From Polaromonas sp. (GTDB taxonomy: Bacteria; Pseudomonadota; Gammaproteobacteria; Burkholderiales; Burkholderiaceae_C): 64,000 nucleotides of DNA. Positions 43,166-53,294 of the stretch are shown one piece after another (the first letter of the stretch is position 1; every line of letters begins with the position of its first letter). The stretch spans positions 124,001-188,000 of the forward strand of contig JAQGNE010000070.1 in the NCBI GenBank assembly GCA_028291985.1. Reading direction: 5' to 3'. The notes below the pieces were generated by a model. That model was not told where the DNA came from. It did not search any database and saw only the letters and a list, made by a program, of their open reading frames with translations. The position numbers were made by a program, and so were the translations under genes.

Positions 43166-45247
43166 ATGAACAATCCACTTCTCGATTTCTCAGACCTTCC
43201 GCTGTTCGACCGCATACAGCCCGAGCATGTAGGACCCGCTGTTGACAGCCTTCTGAACGAGGCAGACGCCGCACTGGAAAGCGTGACCGCTGCGGACTTC
43301 CCGGCAAGCTGGACCGCCATTGCCGCCAGCCTGGATGTATCAACCGAGCGCCTGAGCCGGGCCTGGGGCGCGGTCAGCCACCTCAACAGCGTGGCCGATG
43401 CGCCAGAGCTGCGCGCCGCGTACAACGCGGCGCTGCCCAGGGTCACCGAGTTCTGGACACGCCTGGGTGCAGACGAACGCCTGTATGCCAAATACAAGGC
43501 GATCGACCCCGCCACGCTGAATGCCGAGCAGCGCCAGGCGCATAAAAACGCAGTTCGCAATTTTGTGCTGTCCGGAGCGGAGTTGACCGGCCTTGCCAAG
43601 GAGCGCTTTGCCGCCATTCAGGAACGGCAGGCCGAACTCAGCCAGAAGTTCAGCGAGAACGCACTTGACGCCACCGACGCGTTTGCCTACTACGCCACCG
43701 CTGATGAGCTGGCGGGCGTTCCTGCCGATATCGTGCAAAGCGCGCGAGACCAGGCGCAGGCCGAAGGCAAGGACGGCCACAAGCTGACCCTGAAAATGCC
43801 CAGCTATCTGCCGGTGATGCAGTTTGCGCACAGCAGCGCGTTGCGCGAGATGCTCTACCGCGCCTATAGCACCCGCGCAAGCGACCAGGCGCCACAAGAA
43901 TTCAGCAAGTTCGACAACAGTGAAATCATTCAGGAAATCCTGTCCTTGCGGCGCGAGGAAGCCTGGCTGTTGGGGTACCAGAATTTTGGCGAGGTATCGG
44001 TCGTCGCAAAAATGGCCAAGTCACCCGACGAAGTGGTGGTTTTCCTTCGTGACCTGGCGAGACGCGCGCGGCCTTATGCAGAGCAGGATGTGGCGGACCT
44101 GCGCGCCTTTGCCGCCCGTTCGCTGGGGCTCACTGACCCGCAACCCTGGGACTACGCCTACATCGGCGAAAAGCTGAAAGAAGAGCGCTATTCCTTCAGC
44201 GAACAAGAGGTCAAGCAGTACTTCACCGCGCCCAAAGTGCTTGCCGGGCTTTTCAAGATCGTCGAAACGCTTTTCGAAGTGGACATCTGCAAGGATTCGG
44301 CGCCGGTATGGAAGCCGGGCGTCGACTTTTACCGTATCGAGCGTGCAGGCCAGTTGGTCGGCCAGTTCTATCTGGACCAGCCCGCGCGTGCGGGCAAGCG
44401 CGGGGGCGCCTGGATGGACGATGTGCGGGCGCGCTGGCTGCGGCCTGACACCGGCAAGCTGCAGACGCCGGTTGCACACCTGGTCTGCAATTTTGCTGAA
44501 GGCGTTGGCGAAAAACCCGCCCTGCTCACGCATGATGATGTCACCACCCTCTTTCATGAGTTCGGACACGGGCTGCACCACCTGCTGACGCAAATCAGTG
44601 AGCGCGACGTGTCGGGCATCAGCGGCGTCGAATGGGACGCAGTTGAATTGCCGAGCCAGTTCATGGAAAACTTTTGCTGGGAATGGGATGTCCTGAAGCA
44701 CATGACGGCGCATGTGGAAACCGGCGAAGCCCTGCCGCGTGCGCTGTTTGACAAGATGCTGGCTGCCAAGAACTTCCAGAGTGGCATGCAGACACTGCGC
44801 CAGGTGGAGTTCTCGTTGTTTGACATGCTGCTTCACACGGAGCATGACCCTGCCAATGGCTTGATGGACCTGCTCAATGAGGTACGCCGCGAAGTCGCCG
44901 TCATACAGGCGCCGCCCTATAGCCGCACCGCGCATACCTTCAGCCATATTTTCTCGGGCGGCTATGCGGCGGGCTATTACAGCTACAAATGGGCTGAAGT
45001 GCTGTCGGCCGATGCTTATGCGGCCTTTGAGGAACATGCGCGCCAGCAGCAGCCAGCGCCGGGTGCAGGTACAAACACGGATAGCGCGGCAGCACTGAGC
45101 ACCGTTAATGTAGAACCCGGCCGTAAATACCGCGAGGCGATTCTGGAGGCCGGCGGAAGCCGGCCGGCGATGGATTCGTTCAAGGCGTTCAGGGGCCGCG
45201 AGCCCTCATTGGACGCCCTTCTGCGCCACCAGGGCATGGGTGCATGA
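43166..45247 (+). CDS. prlC: Oligopeptidase A (M3 metallopeptidase)
   Basis: Cytoplasmic zinc peptidase that degrades signal peptides and short peptides. 693 residues from the ATG at 43166, preceded by AAAGGTAG. The zinc motif TLFHEFGHGLHH is near residue 465 with the third ligand Glu in ISGVEWDAVELPSQFMENF. Also typical are LLGYQNFGEVS and FSHIFSGGYAAGYYSYKWAE. It is followed by a glutaredoxin-like gene after 55 bases. Confidence 0.96.
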   Translation: MNNPLLDFSDLPLFDRIQPEHVGPAVDSLLNEADAALESVTAADFPASWTAIAASLDVSTERLSRAWGAVSHLNSVADAPELRAAYNAALPRVTEFWTRLGADERLYAKYKAIDPATLNAEQRQAHKNAVRNFVLSGAELTGLAKERFAAIQERQAELSQKFSENALDATDAFAYYATADELAGVPADIVQSARDQAQAEGKDGHKLTLKMPSYLPVMQFAHSSALREMLYRAYSTRASDQAPQEFSKFDNSEIIQEILSLRREEAWLLGYQNFGEVSVVAKMAKSPDEVVVFLRDLARRARPYAEQDVADLRAFAARSLGLTDPQPWDYAYIGEKLKEERYSFSEQEVKQYFTAPKVLAGLFKIVETLFEVDICKDSAPVWKPGVDFYRIERAGQLVGQFYLDQPARAGKRGGAWMDDVRARWLRPDTGKLQTPVAHLVCNFAEGVGEKPALLTHDDVTTLFHEFGHGLHHLLTQISERDVSGISGVEWDAVELPSQFMENFCWEWDVLKHMTAHVETGEALPRALFDKMLAAKNFQSGMQTLRQVEFSLFDMLLHTEHDPANGLMDLLNEVRREVAVIQAPPYSRTAHTFSHIFSGGYAAGYYSYKWAEVLSADAYAAFEEHARQQQPAPGAGTNTDSAAALSTVNVEPGRKYREAILEAGGSRPAMDSFKAFRGREPSLDALLRHQGMGA

Positions 45248-45302
45248 CGGGCGTAGCCGCTTTCGACCGCACATTGCATGTATTGCTAACGACGGGACAA
45301 TC

Positions 45303-45965
45303 ATGAAGACATACGCTGGCAGGCTTTGGACACCCATGACTGTGGCGGCGCTGCTGGTGGCCGCGGGCGGACTGGCTGCGCAGACCTCGCAGGCGCAGCA
45401 GGTCTACCGCATCGTCGGGCCTGATGGACGGGTGACGTTTTCGGACAAGCCGCCCACCGAGTTCAACGCCAAGGTCACGGCCGGCAGTGGTGGTCCGGCA
45501 GGTGCTGCCAATGGCCCTGCACTGCCCTTCGAGTTGCGCCAGATCGCGGCAAAGTATCCGGTGACGCTGTACACCAGCGATGCCTGCGGGCCTTGCGGCT
45601 CGGCTCGCACGCTGCTGCTGGCCAGGGGCGTTCCGTTCGCTGAAAAAACAGTCAACAACAATGATGACATTCAGGCCTTGCAGCGCTTGAGCGGCGAGAC
45701 ATCCTTGCCATTTGCGACGGTTGGCAGTCAGCAGCTCAAAGGATTCTCGGATGCGGAATGGACGCAGTTCCTGGACGCAGCCGGTTATCCCAAACAGTCG
45801 GTGCTGCCACCCAGTTATCGCCAGCCTGCTGCAGCGCCCCTGGTAGCCGTTGTACAAAAAGCGGCAGCACCGGCGAGTGCCGCTGGGGCGGACGCCCGGC
45901 CCGCTGCGCGGCCGGCGCCAGCACCTGCAGCGGCGCCCGCCAACCCGGCCGGCATTCGTTTTTGA
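45303..45965 (+). CDS. Exported DUF4124-glutaredoxin protein
   Basis: A 220-residue two-domain protein. A signal peptide (about 1-31, ending SQAQQ) is followed by a DUF4124 module (VYRIVGPDGRVTFSDKPP) and then a glutaredoxin fold with VTLYTSDACGPCGSARTLLL (active-site CGPC, about 94-97), GVPFAEKTVNNNDDI and LPFATVGSQQLKGF. The last 45 residues are Pro/Ala-rich and probably disordered. It may act in periplasmic thiol chemistry; its placement after prlC is seen in relatives, from memory. The start is the ATG at 45303. Confidence 0.87.
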   Translation: MKTYAGRLWTPMTVAALLVAAGGLAAQTSQAQQVYRIVGPDGRVTFSDKPPTEFNAKVTAGSGGPAGAANGPALPFELRQIAAKYPVTLYTSDACGPCGSARTLLLARGVPFAEKTVNNNDDIQALQRLSGETSLPFATVGSQQLKGFSDAEWTQFLDAAGYPKQSVLPPSYRQPAAAPLVAVVQKAAAPASAAGADARPAARPAPAPAAAPANPAGIRF

Positions 45966-45990
45966 AGCGGGTGAAGCCGGTGAAGCGGGT
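45964..45990 (+). repeat. Three tandem copies of a 9-base unit
   Basis: GAAGCGGGT, GAAGCCGGT, GAAGCGGGT, starting within the stop codon of the glutaredoxin-like gene. If the stop were read through it would add more EAG-type residues, so the gene's tail may have been longer. Confidence 0.7.
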
Positions 45991-46047
45991 TATGCGAACG
46001 AAGCTTTCGCGGCACTAACTTTTGCTTGTCGGCGCGCCGTTGGCGTG

Positions 46048-46066
46048 CCACCGGACACACCGGTGG
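46048..46066. terminator. Hairpin between the convergent glutaredoxin-like and otnI genes
   Basis: CCACCGG (46048-46054), loop ACACA, CCGGTGG (46060-46066): perfect arms, no T-run. Probable bidirectional 3' end structure. Confidence 0.5.
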
Positions 46067-46118
46067 ACAGCTGAAGCGCCCGGATGTGAGGGCCGCGGCA
46101 TTCCAGAACTTCAGACGT

Positions 46119-46961
46119 TCAACCTCGCGAACCTTTTAGCCATCCCAGTCCGCCTGACGTGCCTCCGGGCTTGCTGGCGTTTCTGGGCCGGTACTCGCAA
46201 CCTACCCAGCCCTGCCAGCCGCAACTAGCCGACACCTCGTCGATGACGCCCAGCAGGTAGTCGTAGTTGAGCTCCCCGACATCGGGCTCATGGCGCTCTG
46301 GAACGCCGGCAATCTGAAAATGCCCGACCGTGCCGCCTGGCAGGTATCTGCGGATTTTCATCGCCACATCGCCTTCGACAATCTGGCAGTGGTACAGGTC
46401 CATCTGCACCTTCACATTGGGCGCGGCCACCTCCCGGATGATTTCATGTGCATGGTCCTGGCGGTTTAGAAAAAAGAGCGGAATGTCGCGGGTGTTGATC
46501 GGCTCGATCAGCACATCCCGCCCGGCCTTGGCGGCCTCAACGGCAGCCCAGCGCAGATTGGCGGTGTAGGTTGGCTGCAGGTCCTCCCGCTCATGACCGG
46601 CAGGAATCAAGCCCGCCATCAGGTGGATGCGCGGACAGTCCAGCGCGTCCGCGTATTGCAGCGCCAGCGCCACCCCGGCCCTGAATTCAGCCTCACGTCC
46701 TGGCAAGGCAGCGGTTCCGCGGTCGCCGGTCACGTCCCAGGCGTGGGCGATCGTGTCCTTGTCAGTGCCGCCCGGCGGTGCATTGAACAGCACCTGCTGC
46801 AGGCCGTTGCCCTTCAGGCGGGCGCCAATCTCTTGCGGGCTGAACGCGTAGGGAAACAGGTACTCGACCCCGGTGAACCCGTCTCTGGCCGCTGCTTCAA
46901 AGCGGTCCAGAAACGGCAGGTCGGTGTACATCATTGACAGGTTGGCGGCAAAACGAGGCAT
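46119..46961 (-). CDS. otnI: 2-oxo-tetronate isomerase
   Basis: TIM-barrel isomerase of the hydroxypyruvate isomerase family that converts 2-oxo- to 3-oxo-tetronate in acid-sugar breakdown. 280 residues starting [21 protein letters not shown]. Metal and substrate residues are seen in [15 protein letters not shown] (Glu), [14 protein letters not shown] (Asp/His), [14 protein letters not shown] and WVGCEYRP. It is the last gene of the ltnD-otnK-otnC-otnI run; 126 bases containing repeat copy F separate it from otnC. Hydroxypyruvate isomerase (Hyi) is the alternative, but the neighbours favour OtnI. Confidence 0.9.
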   Translation of the reverse strand: MPRFAANLSMMYTDLPFLDRFEAAARDGFTGVEYLFPYAFSPQEIGARLKGNGLQQVLFNAPPGGTDKDTIAHAWDVTGDRGTAALPGREAEFRAGVALALQYADALDCPRIHLMAGLIPAGHEREDLQPTYTANLRWAAVEAAKAGRDVLIEPINTRDIPLFFLNRQDHAHEIIREVAAPNVKVQMDLYHCQIVEGDVAMKIRRYLPGGTVGHFQIAGVPERHEPDVGELNYDYLLGVIDEVSASCGWQGWVGCEYRPRNASKPGGTSGGLGWLKGSRG

Positions 46962-47009
46962 GTCTGGTTCCCAGTAGATGATCGGTTGAAGGCGTGGACG
47001 GTGCCGTTT

Positions 47010-47058
47010 GCTCTTACTTTAATAGCTACAATGCCACGTATTTGATGGGCCGGAGCCC
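47010..47058 (+). repeat. Dispersed 49-nt element, copy F
   Basis: Core GCTCTTACTTTAATAGC (47010-47026), 20-nt linker, box GGGCCGGAGCCC (47047-47058, perfect arms GGGC/GCCC). It lies within the otn operon, between otnC and otnI. Confidence 0.75.
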
Positions 47059-47087
47059 GATTTAATCATTATTTTTCTCATCAGCGG

Positions 47088-47759
47088 CTACCAGCGCGCG
47101 CCAAAAACCTGGCGCAATTCCTCAACCTGCGTTTCCTCCAGCGCAGCGAGCGCGCTGCCGTGACCCAGCGCCAGGCTCGCAGTTTCTTCGAGTTCTTCCA
47201 GCGTGGCCATCGCCGCAGACGGGCTTTCATGCCAGACATTCGGGCCAAGGCGGGCCAGCATCACCGCGCGTAGCGGCGTGCCGAGTTGGCCGTAGCGGGT
47301 GATCACCTCACCCACCGCCTGGGCCCCCACCGGGTCGCCAGGGCGGCAATAGGCGACCACCGGCACGCGGCCGACCTTCATCACGAAATAGGGCGTCAAG
47401 GCAGGCAACAATTCGCTGCCATGGGCACGAAGCGTCAGCTGCACGCATGACCTGCTGTGGGTGTGGATCACGCAGCTGGTTTTGGCATCAAAAGGCCTGC
47501 TAGCCGAATAGATACGCTGGTGAAGCGCTATGGTTTTACTGGCACGATCGCCGCTGGTCTGCGCCCCATTAGCATCCAGCCGTGCCAGTCGGGCGGGGTC
47601 CAGAAAGCCCAGGCAGGCATCGCTTGGTGTAATCAAGACGCCGCCGTCATCCAGCCTGACACTGATATTGCCGGCCGTGGCATGCACATACCCCCGGTCA
47701 AACAGGCTTTTGCCAACCCGGCAAATCTCGTCGCGCGCCTGGTTTTCGCTGCTGATCAT
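47088..47759 (-). CDS. otnC: 3-oxo-tetronate 4-phosphate decarboxylase (class II aldolase family)
   Basis: Decarboxylates the phosphorylated keto acid to dihydroxyacetone phosphate. 223 residues. The class II aldolase/adducin fold shows RGYVHATAGNISVRLDDGG (phosphate site), LITPSDACLGFL, zinc ligands CVIHTHSRSC (HxH) and the active-site region HESPSAAMATLEELEETA. Its start overlaps the otnK stop (ATGA). L-fuculose-phosphate aldolase is the general family, but context gives OtnC. Confidence 0.92.
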   Translation of the reverse strand: MISSENQARDEICRVGKSLFDRGYVHATAGNISVRLDDGGVLITPSDACLGFLDPARLARLDANGAQTSGDRASKTIALHQRIYSASRPFDAKTSCVIHTHSRSCVQLTLRAHGSELLPALTPYFVMKVGRVPVVAYCRPGDPVGAQAVGEVITRYGQLGTPLRAVMLARLGPNVWHESPSAAMATLEELEETASLALGHGSALAALEETQVEELRQVFGARW

Positions 47760-49168
47760 GCGGGTGTAGCGTTTGCCACGGTTGATTGGGCCAATGCCTT
47801 GAAAGCCTTGATGAAAAAATCATCGGTGCCGAAGTTGCCTGACTTCAGGGCCAGGTGCAGGCCCGCCGGCGCAGCGCCACACCGCGCGTGGCACCACGGC
47901 ACGCCAGGGTCGATCTGGGGCCCGATCTGCAGTTGCGCAATGCCCAGCGCCTGCACACAGGCGCCCGAGGTCTCGCCGCCCGCCACCACCAACTGCCCGA
48001 CACCCAGCCTGACCAGGCCCAGCGCGACAGCTGCGAGTACCTGCTCGACCAGGGTGCCCGCTTGTTCCACGCCAAGCTCGCCCTGCACAGCCTGGATGCC
48101 CTGACTGTCGTCAGTTGAATACACCAGCAACGGGCCGCTGGCCAGCAGTGGTTGTGCCCAGGCCAGCACTTCAGCAGCGACATCGACACCCGCCGCAATC
48201 CGCAACGGGTCAATCGCGCGCGCGGGCCGGCCTTGCGCCATGAAGGTTTGAACCTGGCGATTGGTTGCCAGCGAGCAGCTGCCCGACACCACCGCCTGAA
48301 AGCCAGCGTGTTCCGGCAAGCCCGCCGCTGCCGGCGACGGCAAAATCCCGAAATTGGCAGGCAGGCCGATGGCCACGCCTGAACCTGCGGTCACCAGCGG
48401 CATGTCTTTCAGGGCCGGGCCGAGTCGCATCAGGTCGTCATTGGACACCGCGTCAACGACTGCAATGCCGACACCTTGCGCCTTCAGCTCCCCCATGCGC
48501 TGCCGGATAACGGCCTCGCCCCTGGCAACGACAGCATGACCGAGCAGGCCCACCGGGCGGCGGGTTTGCGACTGCATGAGGCGCACCAGGTTCGGGTCGG
48601 TCATTGGCGTCAACGGGTGGTTCTGCATCCCGCTCTCATTGAGCAAGACATCGCCGACAAAAAGATAGCCCTTGAACACAGTGCGCTGGTTGTCCGGGAA
48701 CGCGGGCGTGGCGATGGTGAAATCGGTGCCCACCGCGTCCATCAGGGCTTCCGTCACCGGGCCGATATTGCCTTCGGCCGTGCTGTCAAAGGTGGAGCAA
48801 TACTTGAAGTAGATCTGCTGCGCGCCTTGCTGCCGCAACCAGGCCAGCGCCTGCAGCGACTGCGCCACCGCCTCCGGCACTGCAATGGTGCGCGACTTCA
48901 GCGCGACCACCACCGCATCAACCTCGGCACTCAGGGGATCGGCGGGTACGCCAATGGTCTGCACCACCCGCATGCCGGCGCGAACCAGGTTGTTGGCCAG
49001 ATCTGTCGCGCCGGTGAAGTCATCGGCAATGCAGCCGAGCAGAATTCCCCGGCCGCCTGCTCCACCCACGCTATCCGGGCTACCGGGCGGGCCATCCGCC
49101 GGTCTGAGAAATCCCTTCGGCGCGTCTGAATCGTTTCGCGGTGGTCCGCTACGCCGCTCGGCGGTCAT
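47756..49168 (-). CDS. otnK: 3-oxo-tetronate kinase
   Basis: Four-carbon acid-sugar kinase (former DUF1537) that phosphorylates 3-oxo-tetronate. 470 residues. GCIADDFTGATDLANNLVRAG opens the conserved part, with KYCSTFDSTAEGNIGPVTEA, TPAFPDNQRTVFKGYLFVG and the C-terminal nucleotide site VVAGGETSGACVQALG. About 40 residues precede the conserved start; they are Pro/Gly/Ser-rich and unlike the family. The ATG at 49168 overlaps the ltnD stop, arguing for translation from there, but a GTG at 49069 would give a normal-length protein. Confidence 0.93.
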   Translation of the reverse strand: MTAERRSGPPRNDSDAPKGFLRPADGPPGSPDSVGGAGGRGILLGCIADDFTGATDLANNLVRAGMRVVQTIGVPADPLSAEVDAVVVALKSRTIAVPEAVAQSLQALAWLRQQGAQQIYFKYCSTFDSTAEGNIGPVTEALMDAVGTDFTIATPAFPDNQRTVFKGYLFVGDVLLNESGMQNHPLTPMTDPNLVRLMQSQTRRPVGLLGHAVVARGEAVIRQRMGELKAQGVGIAVVDAVSNDDLMRLGPALKDMPLVTAGSGVAIGLPANFGILPSPAAAGLPEHAGFQAVVSGSCSLATNRQVQTFMAQGRPARAIDPLRIAAGVDVAAEVLAWAQPLLASGPLLVYSTDDSQGIQAVQGELGVEQAGTLVEQVLAAVALGLVRLGVGQLVVAGGETSGACVQALGIAQLQIGPQIDPGVPWCHARCGAAPAGLHLALKSGNFGTDDFFIKAFKALAQSTVANATPA

Positions 49169-50091
49169 GGCTTCTGCGGCAGGTCAATGCCAGGAAATAT
49201 CTTGATGACAGCGCTGTCATCCTCACGCCCGAAACCGGCCGTCGAAGCCTGCATGAACATCTGATGCGCGGTGGACGACAGCGGCAGCGGAAACTTGCTG
49301 CTGCGCGCCATGTCCAGCACCAGTCCCAGGTCTTTGACAAAAATATCTACCGCCGAAAGTGGTGTGTAGTCAGCCGCCAGCACATGGGCCATGCGGTTTT
49401 CGAACATCCAGCTGTTGCCGGCGCTGTGCGTGATGACGTCGTAAAGAGCGGCAGGGTCGACGCCTTCACGCAGGCCCAGCGCCATGGCTTCCGCCGCGGC
49501 TGCAATATGCACACCGGCCAGCAGCTGGTTGATGATCTTGACCTTGCTGGCAGGCCCTGCCGTGTTGCCCAGCTTGTAGACCTTGGCTGCCATGGCGTGC
49601 AGCAGGGGCTCTGCCACCGCATAAGCGGCAGCCGATCCTGAGGTCATCATCGTCATCTGGCCGCTGGCGGCCTTCGCGGCGCCACCTGAAATCGGCGCGT
49701 CGAGGTAAAGAATGCCAAGCTCAGCCAGGCGCTTTTCAAGCGCTACCGACCAGGCCGGCTCGACGGTGGAGCACATCACGAACACGCTGCCCGGCTTCAT
49801 GCCCGCCGCGCAGCCCTTGTCGCCGAAAAGGACGCTTTCGGTCTGGGCGGCGTTGACCACCACCGACACCACAACATCACAACCATCAGCAAGCCCTGCT
49901 GGAGATTCGCAAGCCGTGCCTCCTTGCGCAGCAAATGAATGGGCCGCTTCCAGCCGAACATCGAAAACCCGCAAGGCATAACCCGCGCGGCGCAGTGATT
50001 GCGCCATGCCGCTTCCCATGGCGCCAAGGCCGATCAGGCCAGGGATCAAACCCTCTTGGAGGTCGGGATGGAGTCCCGCAGCTGCAGTCAT
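49165..50091 (-). CDS. ltnD: L-threonate dehydrogenase
   Basis: NAD-dependent beta-hydroxyacid dehydrogenase that oxidises L-threonate to 2-oxo-tetronate. 308 residues. GLIGLGAMGSGMAQSL is the NAD site, LDAPISGGAAKAASGQMTMM the substrate-binding segment, and KIINQLLAGVHIAAAAEAMA holds the catalytic Lys/Asn of the family. It begins the ltnD-otnK-otnC-otnI run described for L-threonate use in Cupriavidus. 3-Hydroxyisobutyrate dehydrogenase is the wider family. rpiA lies 136 bases upstream on the same strand. Confidence 0.92.
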   Translation of the reverse strand: MTAAAGLHPDLQEGLIPGLIGLGAMGSGMAQSLRRAGYALRVFDVRLEAAHSFAAQGGTACESPAGLADGCDVVVSVVVNAAQTESVLFGDKGCAAGMKPGSVFVMCSTVEPAWSVALEKRLAELGILYLDAPISGGAAKAASGQMTMMTSGSAAAYAVAEPLLHAMAAKVYKLGNTAGPASKVKIINQLLAGVHIAAAAEAMALGLREGVDPAALYDVITHSAGNSWMFENRMAHVLAADYTPLSAVDIFVKDLGLVLDMARSSKFPLPLSSTAHQMFMQASTAGFGREDDSAVIKIFPGIDLPQKP

Positions 50092-50227
50092 GTGATGTTC
50101 CTTGAGGGTTGCCGGTAGCGTCGCGAAAGTCTGCCACAGCCCACCGGTGAAGCGAGCCCATCAGCTTGCGGGCGGGTCGGGACTAACCCGTAGCGACCGT
50201 GCACTGACGGTACGTGGCAGGGTGGCG

Positions 50228-50899
50228 TTAAAACACCAGCGTCTTGACGCCACCAGATGCACCCAGCAGGCATACATTGGCCTTTTGCAGGGCAAACACG
50301 CCTACCGTCACCACACCCGGCCACTGGCTCACCTGCAGTTCAAAAGCTTGCGGATCCTGGACCTGCAAACCCGCAACATCCAGAATATGCTGGCCGTTGT
50401 CGGTGACGAGCGGCGCGCCATTTTTGCTCCGCAGCGTGGCTGTGCCACCCATCTGCGCAAACTGCCGCGCGATGCGGCTCGCTGACATGGGAATGACTTC
50501 TACCGGCACCGGAAAACGGCCCAGGGTCGTGACCAGCTTGCTCTCGTCGGCAATGCAGACAAAGTGCCGCGATTGGGCCGCCACAATTTTCTCGCGCGTG
50601 AGGGCTGCTCCGCCGCCCTTGACCATGTGGCCCGCATGGTCTATCTCGTCGGCACCATCGATATAGACCGCCAGCTCGTCGACCTCACTGGCCTCAAACA
50701 CCCGTATGCCCAACGCCTGCAAACGTTCGGTCGATGCCAGCGAGCTCGATACCGCGCCGGCAATGCTGCCCTTCATCGTGGCCAGCGCGTCGATGAACTT
50801 GTTGACGGTGGAGCCGGTGCCGACACCGACGATGCTGCCGGGCTCTATGTAATGCAGGGCCGCCTGGCCGACCAGGGTTTTCAATGCGTCTTGGTTCAT
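50228..50899 (-). CDS. rpiA: Ribose-5-phosphate isomerase A
   Basis: Interconverts ribose-5-phosphate and ribulose-5-phosphate. 223 residues from the ATG at 50899 ([15 protein letters not shown]); the frame is open much further upstream, over pyrD antisense. Motifs: [17 protein letters not shown] (phosphate site), [20 protein letters not shown] (catalytic Asp/Lys), ALTREKIVA (catalytic Glu) and [11 protein letters not shown]. It is divergent from pyrD with a 107-base gap. Confidence 0.97.
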   Translation of the reverse strand: MNQDALKTLVGQAALHYIEPGSIVGVGTGSTVNKFIDALATMKGSIAGAVSSSLASTERLQALGIRVFEASEVDELAVYIDGADEIDHAGHMVKGGGAALTREKIVAAQSRHFVCIADESKLVTTLGRFPVPVEVIPMSASRIARQFAQMGGTATLRSKNGAPLVTDNGQHILDVAGLQVQDPQAFELQVSQWPGVVTVGVFALQKANVCLLGASGGVKTLVF

Positions 50900-51006
50900 A
50901 TGCGGCTCGTGTGCCTTGGTGTGGGGTGGGGTTGGGGTTGAAGTGCGGATGACGGCCGGTAGCGTTTGCGACAATACACATCCGCACCGAACCCGCAAAT
51001 TATCCA

Positions 51007-52086
51007 ATGCCCCTGCTTCCCTACGCCCTGGCCCGCCCTTTCCTGTTTGGCCTTGATGCCGAAACCGCGCATGAGCTGACGATGGCATCACTGGCGCGAA
51101 CGCAGGGCACACCGCTGTCGCTGGCGTATTGCGCAGGCCGTGTTGACGACCCCATCGAGCTGGCCGGCCTGCGGTTTCCAAACCGTGTCGGTCTGGCGGC
51201 CGGACTCGACAAGAACGCGCGCTGCATCGACGGTCTGTCGGGCATGGGTTTCGGTTTTGTCGAGGTAGGAACGGTAACGCCCGAGGCGCAGTCAGGCAAC
51301 CCCAAGCCGCGCATGTTCCGGCTGCCGGAGGCCAATGCACTGATCAACCGCCTGGGCTTCAACAACGATGGCCTGGATGCCTTTCTTGCGAATGTGCAGA
51401 AGTCGTCAGTTCGCCGGCAGGCCGCGGGGCGCGCCACCGACAAGACACCGCGGCTGATCCTGGGCTTGAACATTGGCAAGAATGCCGCAACCCCCATCGA
51501 GAACGCGGCTGACGATTACCTGCAGTGCCTGTCGGGCGTTTATACGCATGCGGATTACGTCACAGTCAATATTTCCAGCCCCAACACCGAGAACCTGCGC
51601 GCCCTGCAAAGCGACAAGGCGCTGGATGACCTGCTCGGCCGCATCGCGGAGCGGCGCGAGACACTGGCGACGCAGCATGGCAAGCGCGTGCCGGTCTTCG
51701 TGAAGATCGCGCCCGACCTGGATGCCGGCCAAATCGAGGTTGTTGCAGCCACGCTCAGACGCCACGCAATGGACGGCGTGGTGGCCACCAACACCACGCT
51801 TGGTCGCAATGCTGTCAAAGGCATGCGCCACGCCGAAGAAGCCGGCGGACTGAGCGGTGCACCCGTGCTTGAAGCCAGCAACAGGGTGATCAGCCAGCTG
51901 CGCAGCGCCCTGGGCACCGGCTTTCCGATCATCGGCGTCGGCGGCATCATCAGCGCCGGCGATGCATTGTCGAAAATTCGCGCTGGCGCGGATGTGGTGC
52001 AGATTTACACCGGACTGATCTACCGCGGACCGGCACTGGTCACCGAAGCCGCCCGGGCTATTGCGCAGCACCACGCAGGCAAATAA
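51007..52086 (+). CDS. pyrD: Dihydroorotate dehydrogenase (quinone), class 2
   Basis: Membrane-associated flavoenzyme of pyrimidine synthesis. 359 residues. The N-terminal helices [19 protein letters not shown] bind quinone and are class 2 specific. [53 protein letters not shown] (catalytic Ser in the ISSPNT loop), VFVKIAPDL, and the FMN-phosphate part [14 protein letters not shown] are present. The 217 bases after it hold no gene. Confidence 0.97.
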   Translation: MPLLPYALARPFLFGLDAETAHELTMASLARTQGTPLSLAYCAGRVDDPIELAGLRFPNRVGLAAGLDKNARCIDGLSGMGFGFVEVGTVTPEAQSGNPKPRMFRLPEANALINRLGFNNDGLDAFLANVQKSSVRRQAAGRATDKTPRLILGLNIGKNAATPIENAADDYLQCLSGVYTHADYVTVNISSPNTENLRALQSDKALDDLLGRIAERRETLATQHGKRVPVFVKIAPDLDAGQIEVVAATLRRHAMDGVVATNTTLGRNAVKGMRHAEEAGGLSGAPVLEASNRVISQLRSALGTGFPIIGVGGIISAGDALSKIRAGADVVQIYTGLIYRGPALVTEAARAIAQHHAGK

Positions 52087-52303
52087 GCGTTGCGCTCAGC
52101 AGCGCAGATGTCGGTGCATGCGCAGCTGACAAACCTGCTCGCGCTTGTCCATCGAAAGTCGTCCGTCTGTCGATGAGTTTTTACTCTCGTTGACGGTTCG
52201 GCATCATGCGGGATGGCTTGGCAATCTGCCGGGTATTTACCTAGCCGCAACGGCGACTGAGGCCATACCATAAGTACGCTTATCAGTTTTGAGAGACAAA
52301 CTC

Positions 52304-53293
52304 ATGCGTAGAAATGTGTTGCGACTGGTTGGGGCCGCGTTGTGCCTGCCGTGCCTGAGCCTGAGCCTGCCTTTTCCAGCGTTTTCCCAAGCTGCTGACT
52401 ACCCGAACAAACCCATCCGGCTCGTCATTCCGTACCCGCCCGGCGGCGGTAATGACACGCTGGGCCGTATCGTGGCGCAGCGGCTGTCAACAGCGCTGGG
52501 CCAGCAGGTTTTTGTGGACAACAAGGCAGGTGCCGGCGGCAACCTGGGCACCGAACAGGTGGCGCATGCCAAGCCTGACGGCTACACGCTGACCCTGGGT
52601 TTCGTGGCCAACATGGCCATGACGCCGCACCTCGGCAAACTCAACTATGACCCGATCAAGGACTTTGCGCCGATCAGCATGGTGGCGCAGGGCTACCAGA
52701 TTCTGGTGGTGAACCCTTCCTTTCCCGCTAAGACCGTGCCCGAACTGGTGACGATGGCAAAGGCAAAGCCCGGCACGCTCAACTTTGCATCGGGCGGCAA
52801 TGGCTCGCCGTTGCATCTGGTAGCCGAGCTTTTCAAGCTGTCCGCCGGTGTTGACATGATGCACATTCCGTACAAGGGCAGCACCCCCGCCGCAGCCGCG
52901 GTGATTTCCGGCGAGACACAAATGGTGTTTGGCGGCGTGGTGTCGAGCCTGCCTTTCGTCAAGTCGGGCCGACTGCGCGCGCTGGCCGTGACATCGCCCA
53001 CGCGGATTGACGCCGCGCCTGACGTGCCCACCATGGTCGAGCTCGGCTACAAAGGCGTTGAGGCCAGTTCCTGGTACGGCCTGTTCGCACCGGCAGGCAC
53101 GCCGCCCGCCATCATTGCGCGGCTGAACCGGGAGATGGTTGCCCTGGGCAAGAACCCCGAACACCGTGAGCAGCTCGACAAGCAAGGCCAGGAAGCGGTG
53201 CACAGCACGCCGGAAGAACTCGCAGCTTACGTGAAGTCCGAGTTTGACAAATGGGGCAACGTCATCAAGACAGCCAAGATTCAGGCGGACTGA
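52304..53293 (+). CDS. Bug-family periplasmic substrate-binding protein
   Basis: Extracytoplasmic receptor of the tripartite tricarboxylate transporter type. 329 residues from the ATG at 52304; a TTG at 52289 is less likely. A signal peptide (about 1-30, ending AFSQAAD) is followed by YPNKPIRLVIPYPPGGGNDT, the Bug signature, then DNKAGAGGNLGTEQVAHAKPDGYT and the second lobe with VPTMVELGYKGVEASSWYGLFAP. No TctA/TctB membrane genes are adjacent, a common situation in Burkholderiales. The next gene starts one base after its stop. Confidence 0.92.
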   Translation: MRRNVLRLVGAALCLPCLSLSLPFPAFSQAADYPNKPIRLVIPYPPGGGNDTLGRIVAQRLSTALGQQVFVDNKAGAGGNLGTEQVAHAKPDGYTLTLGFVANMAMTPHLGKLNYDPIKDFAPISMVAQGYQILVVNPSFPAKTVPELVTMAKAKPGTLNFASGGNGSPLHLVAELFKLSAGVDMMHIPYKGSTPAAAAVISGETQMVFGGVVSSLPFVKSGRLRALAVTSPTRIDAAPDVPTMVELGYKGVEASSWYGLFAPAGTPPAIIARLNREMVALGKNPEHREQLDKQGQEAVHSTPEELAAYVKSEFDKWGNVIKTAKIQAD

Positions 53294-53294
53294 C

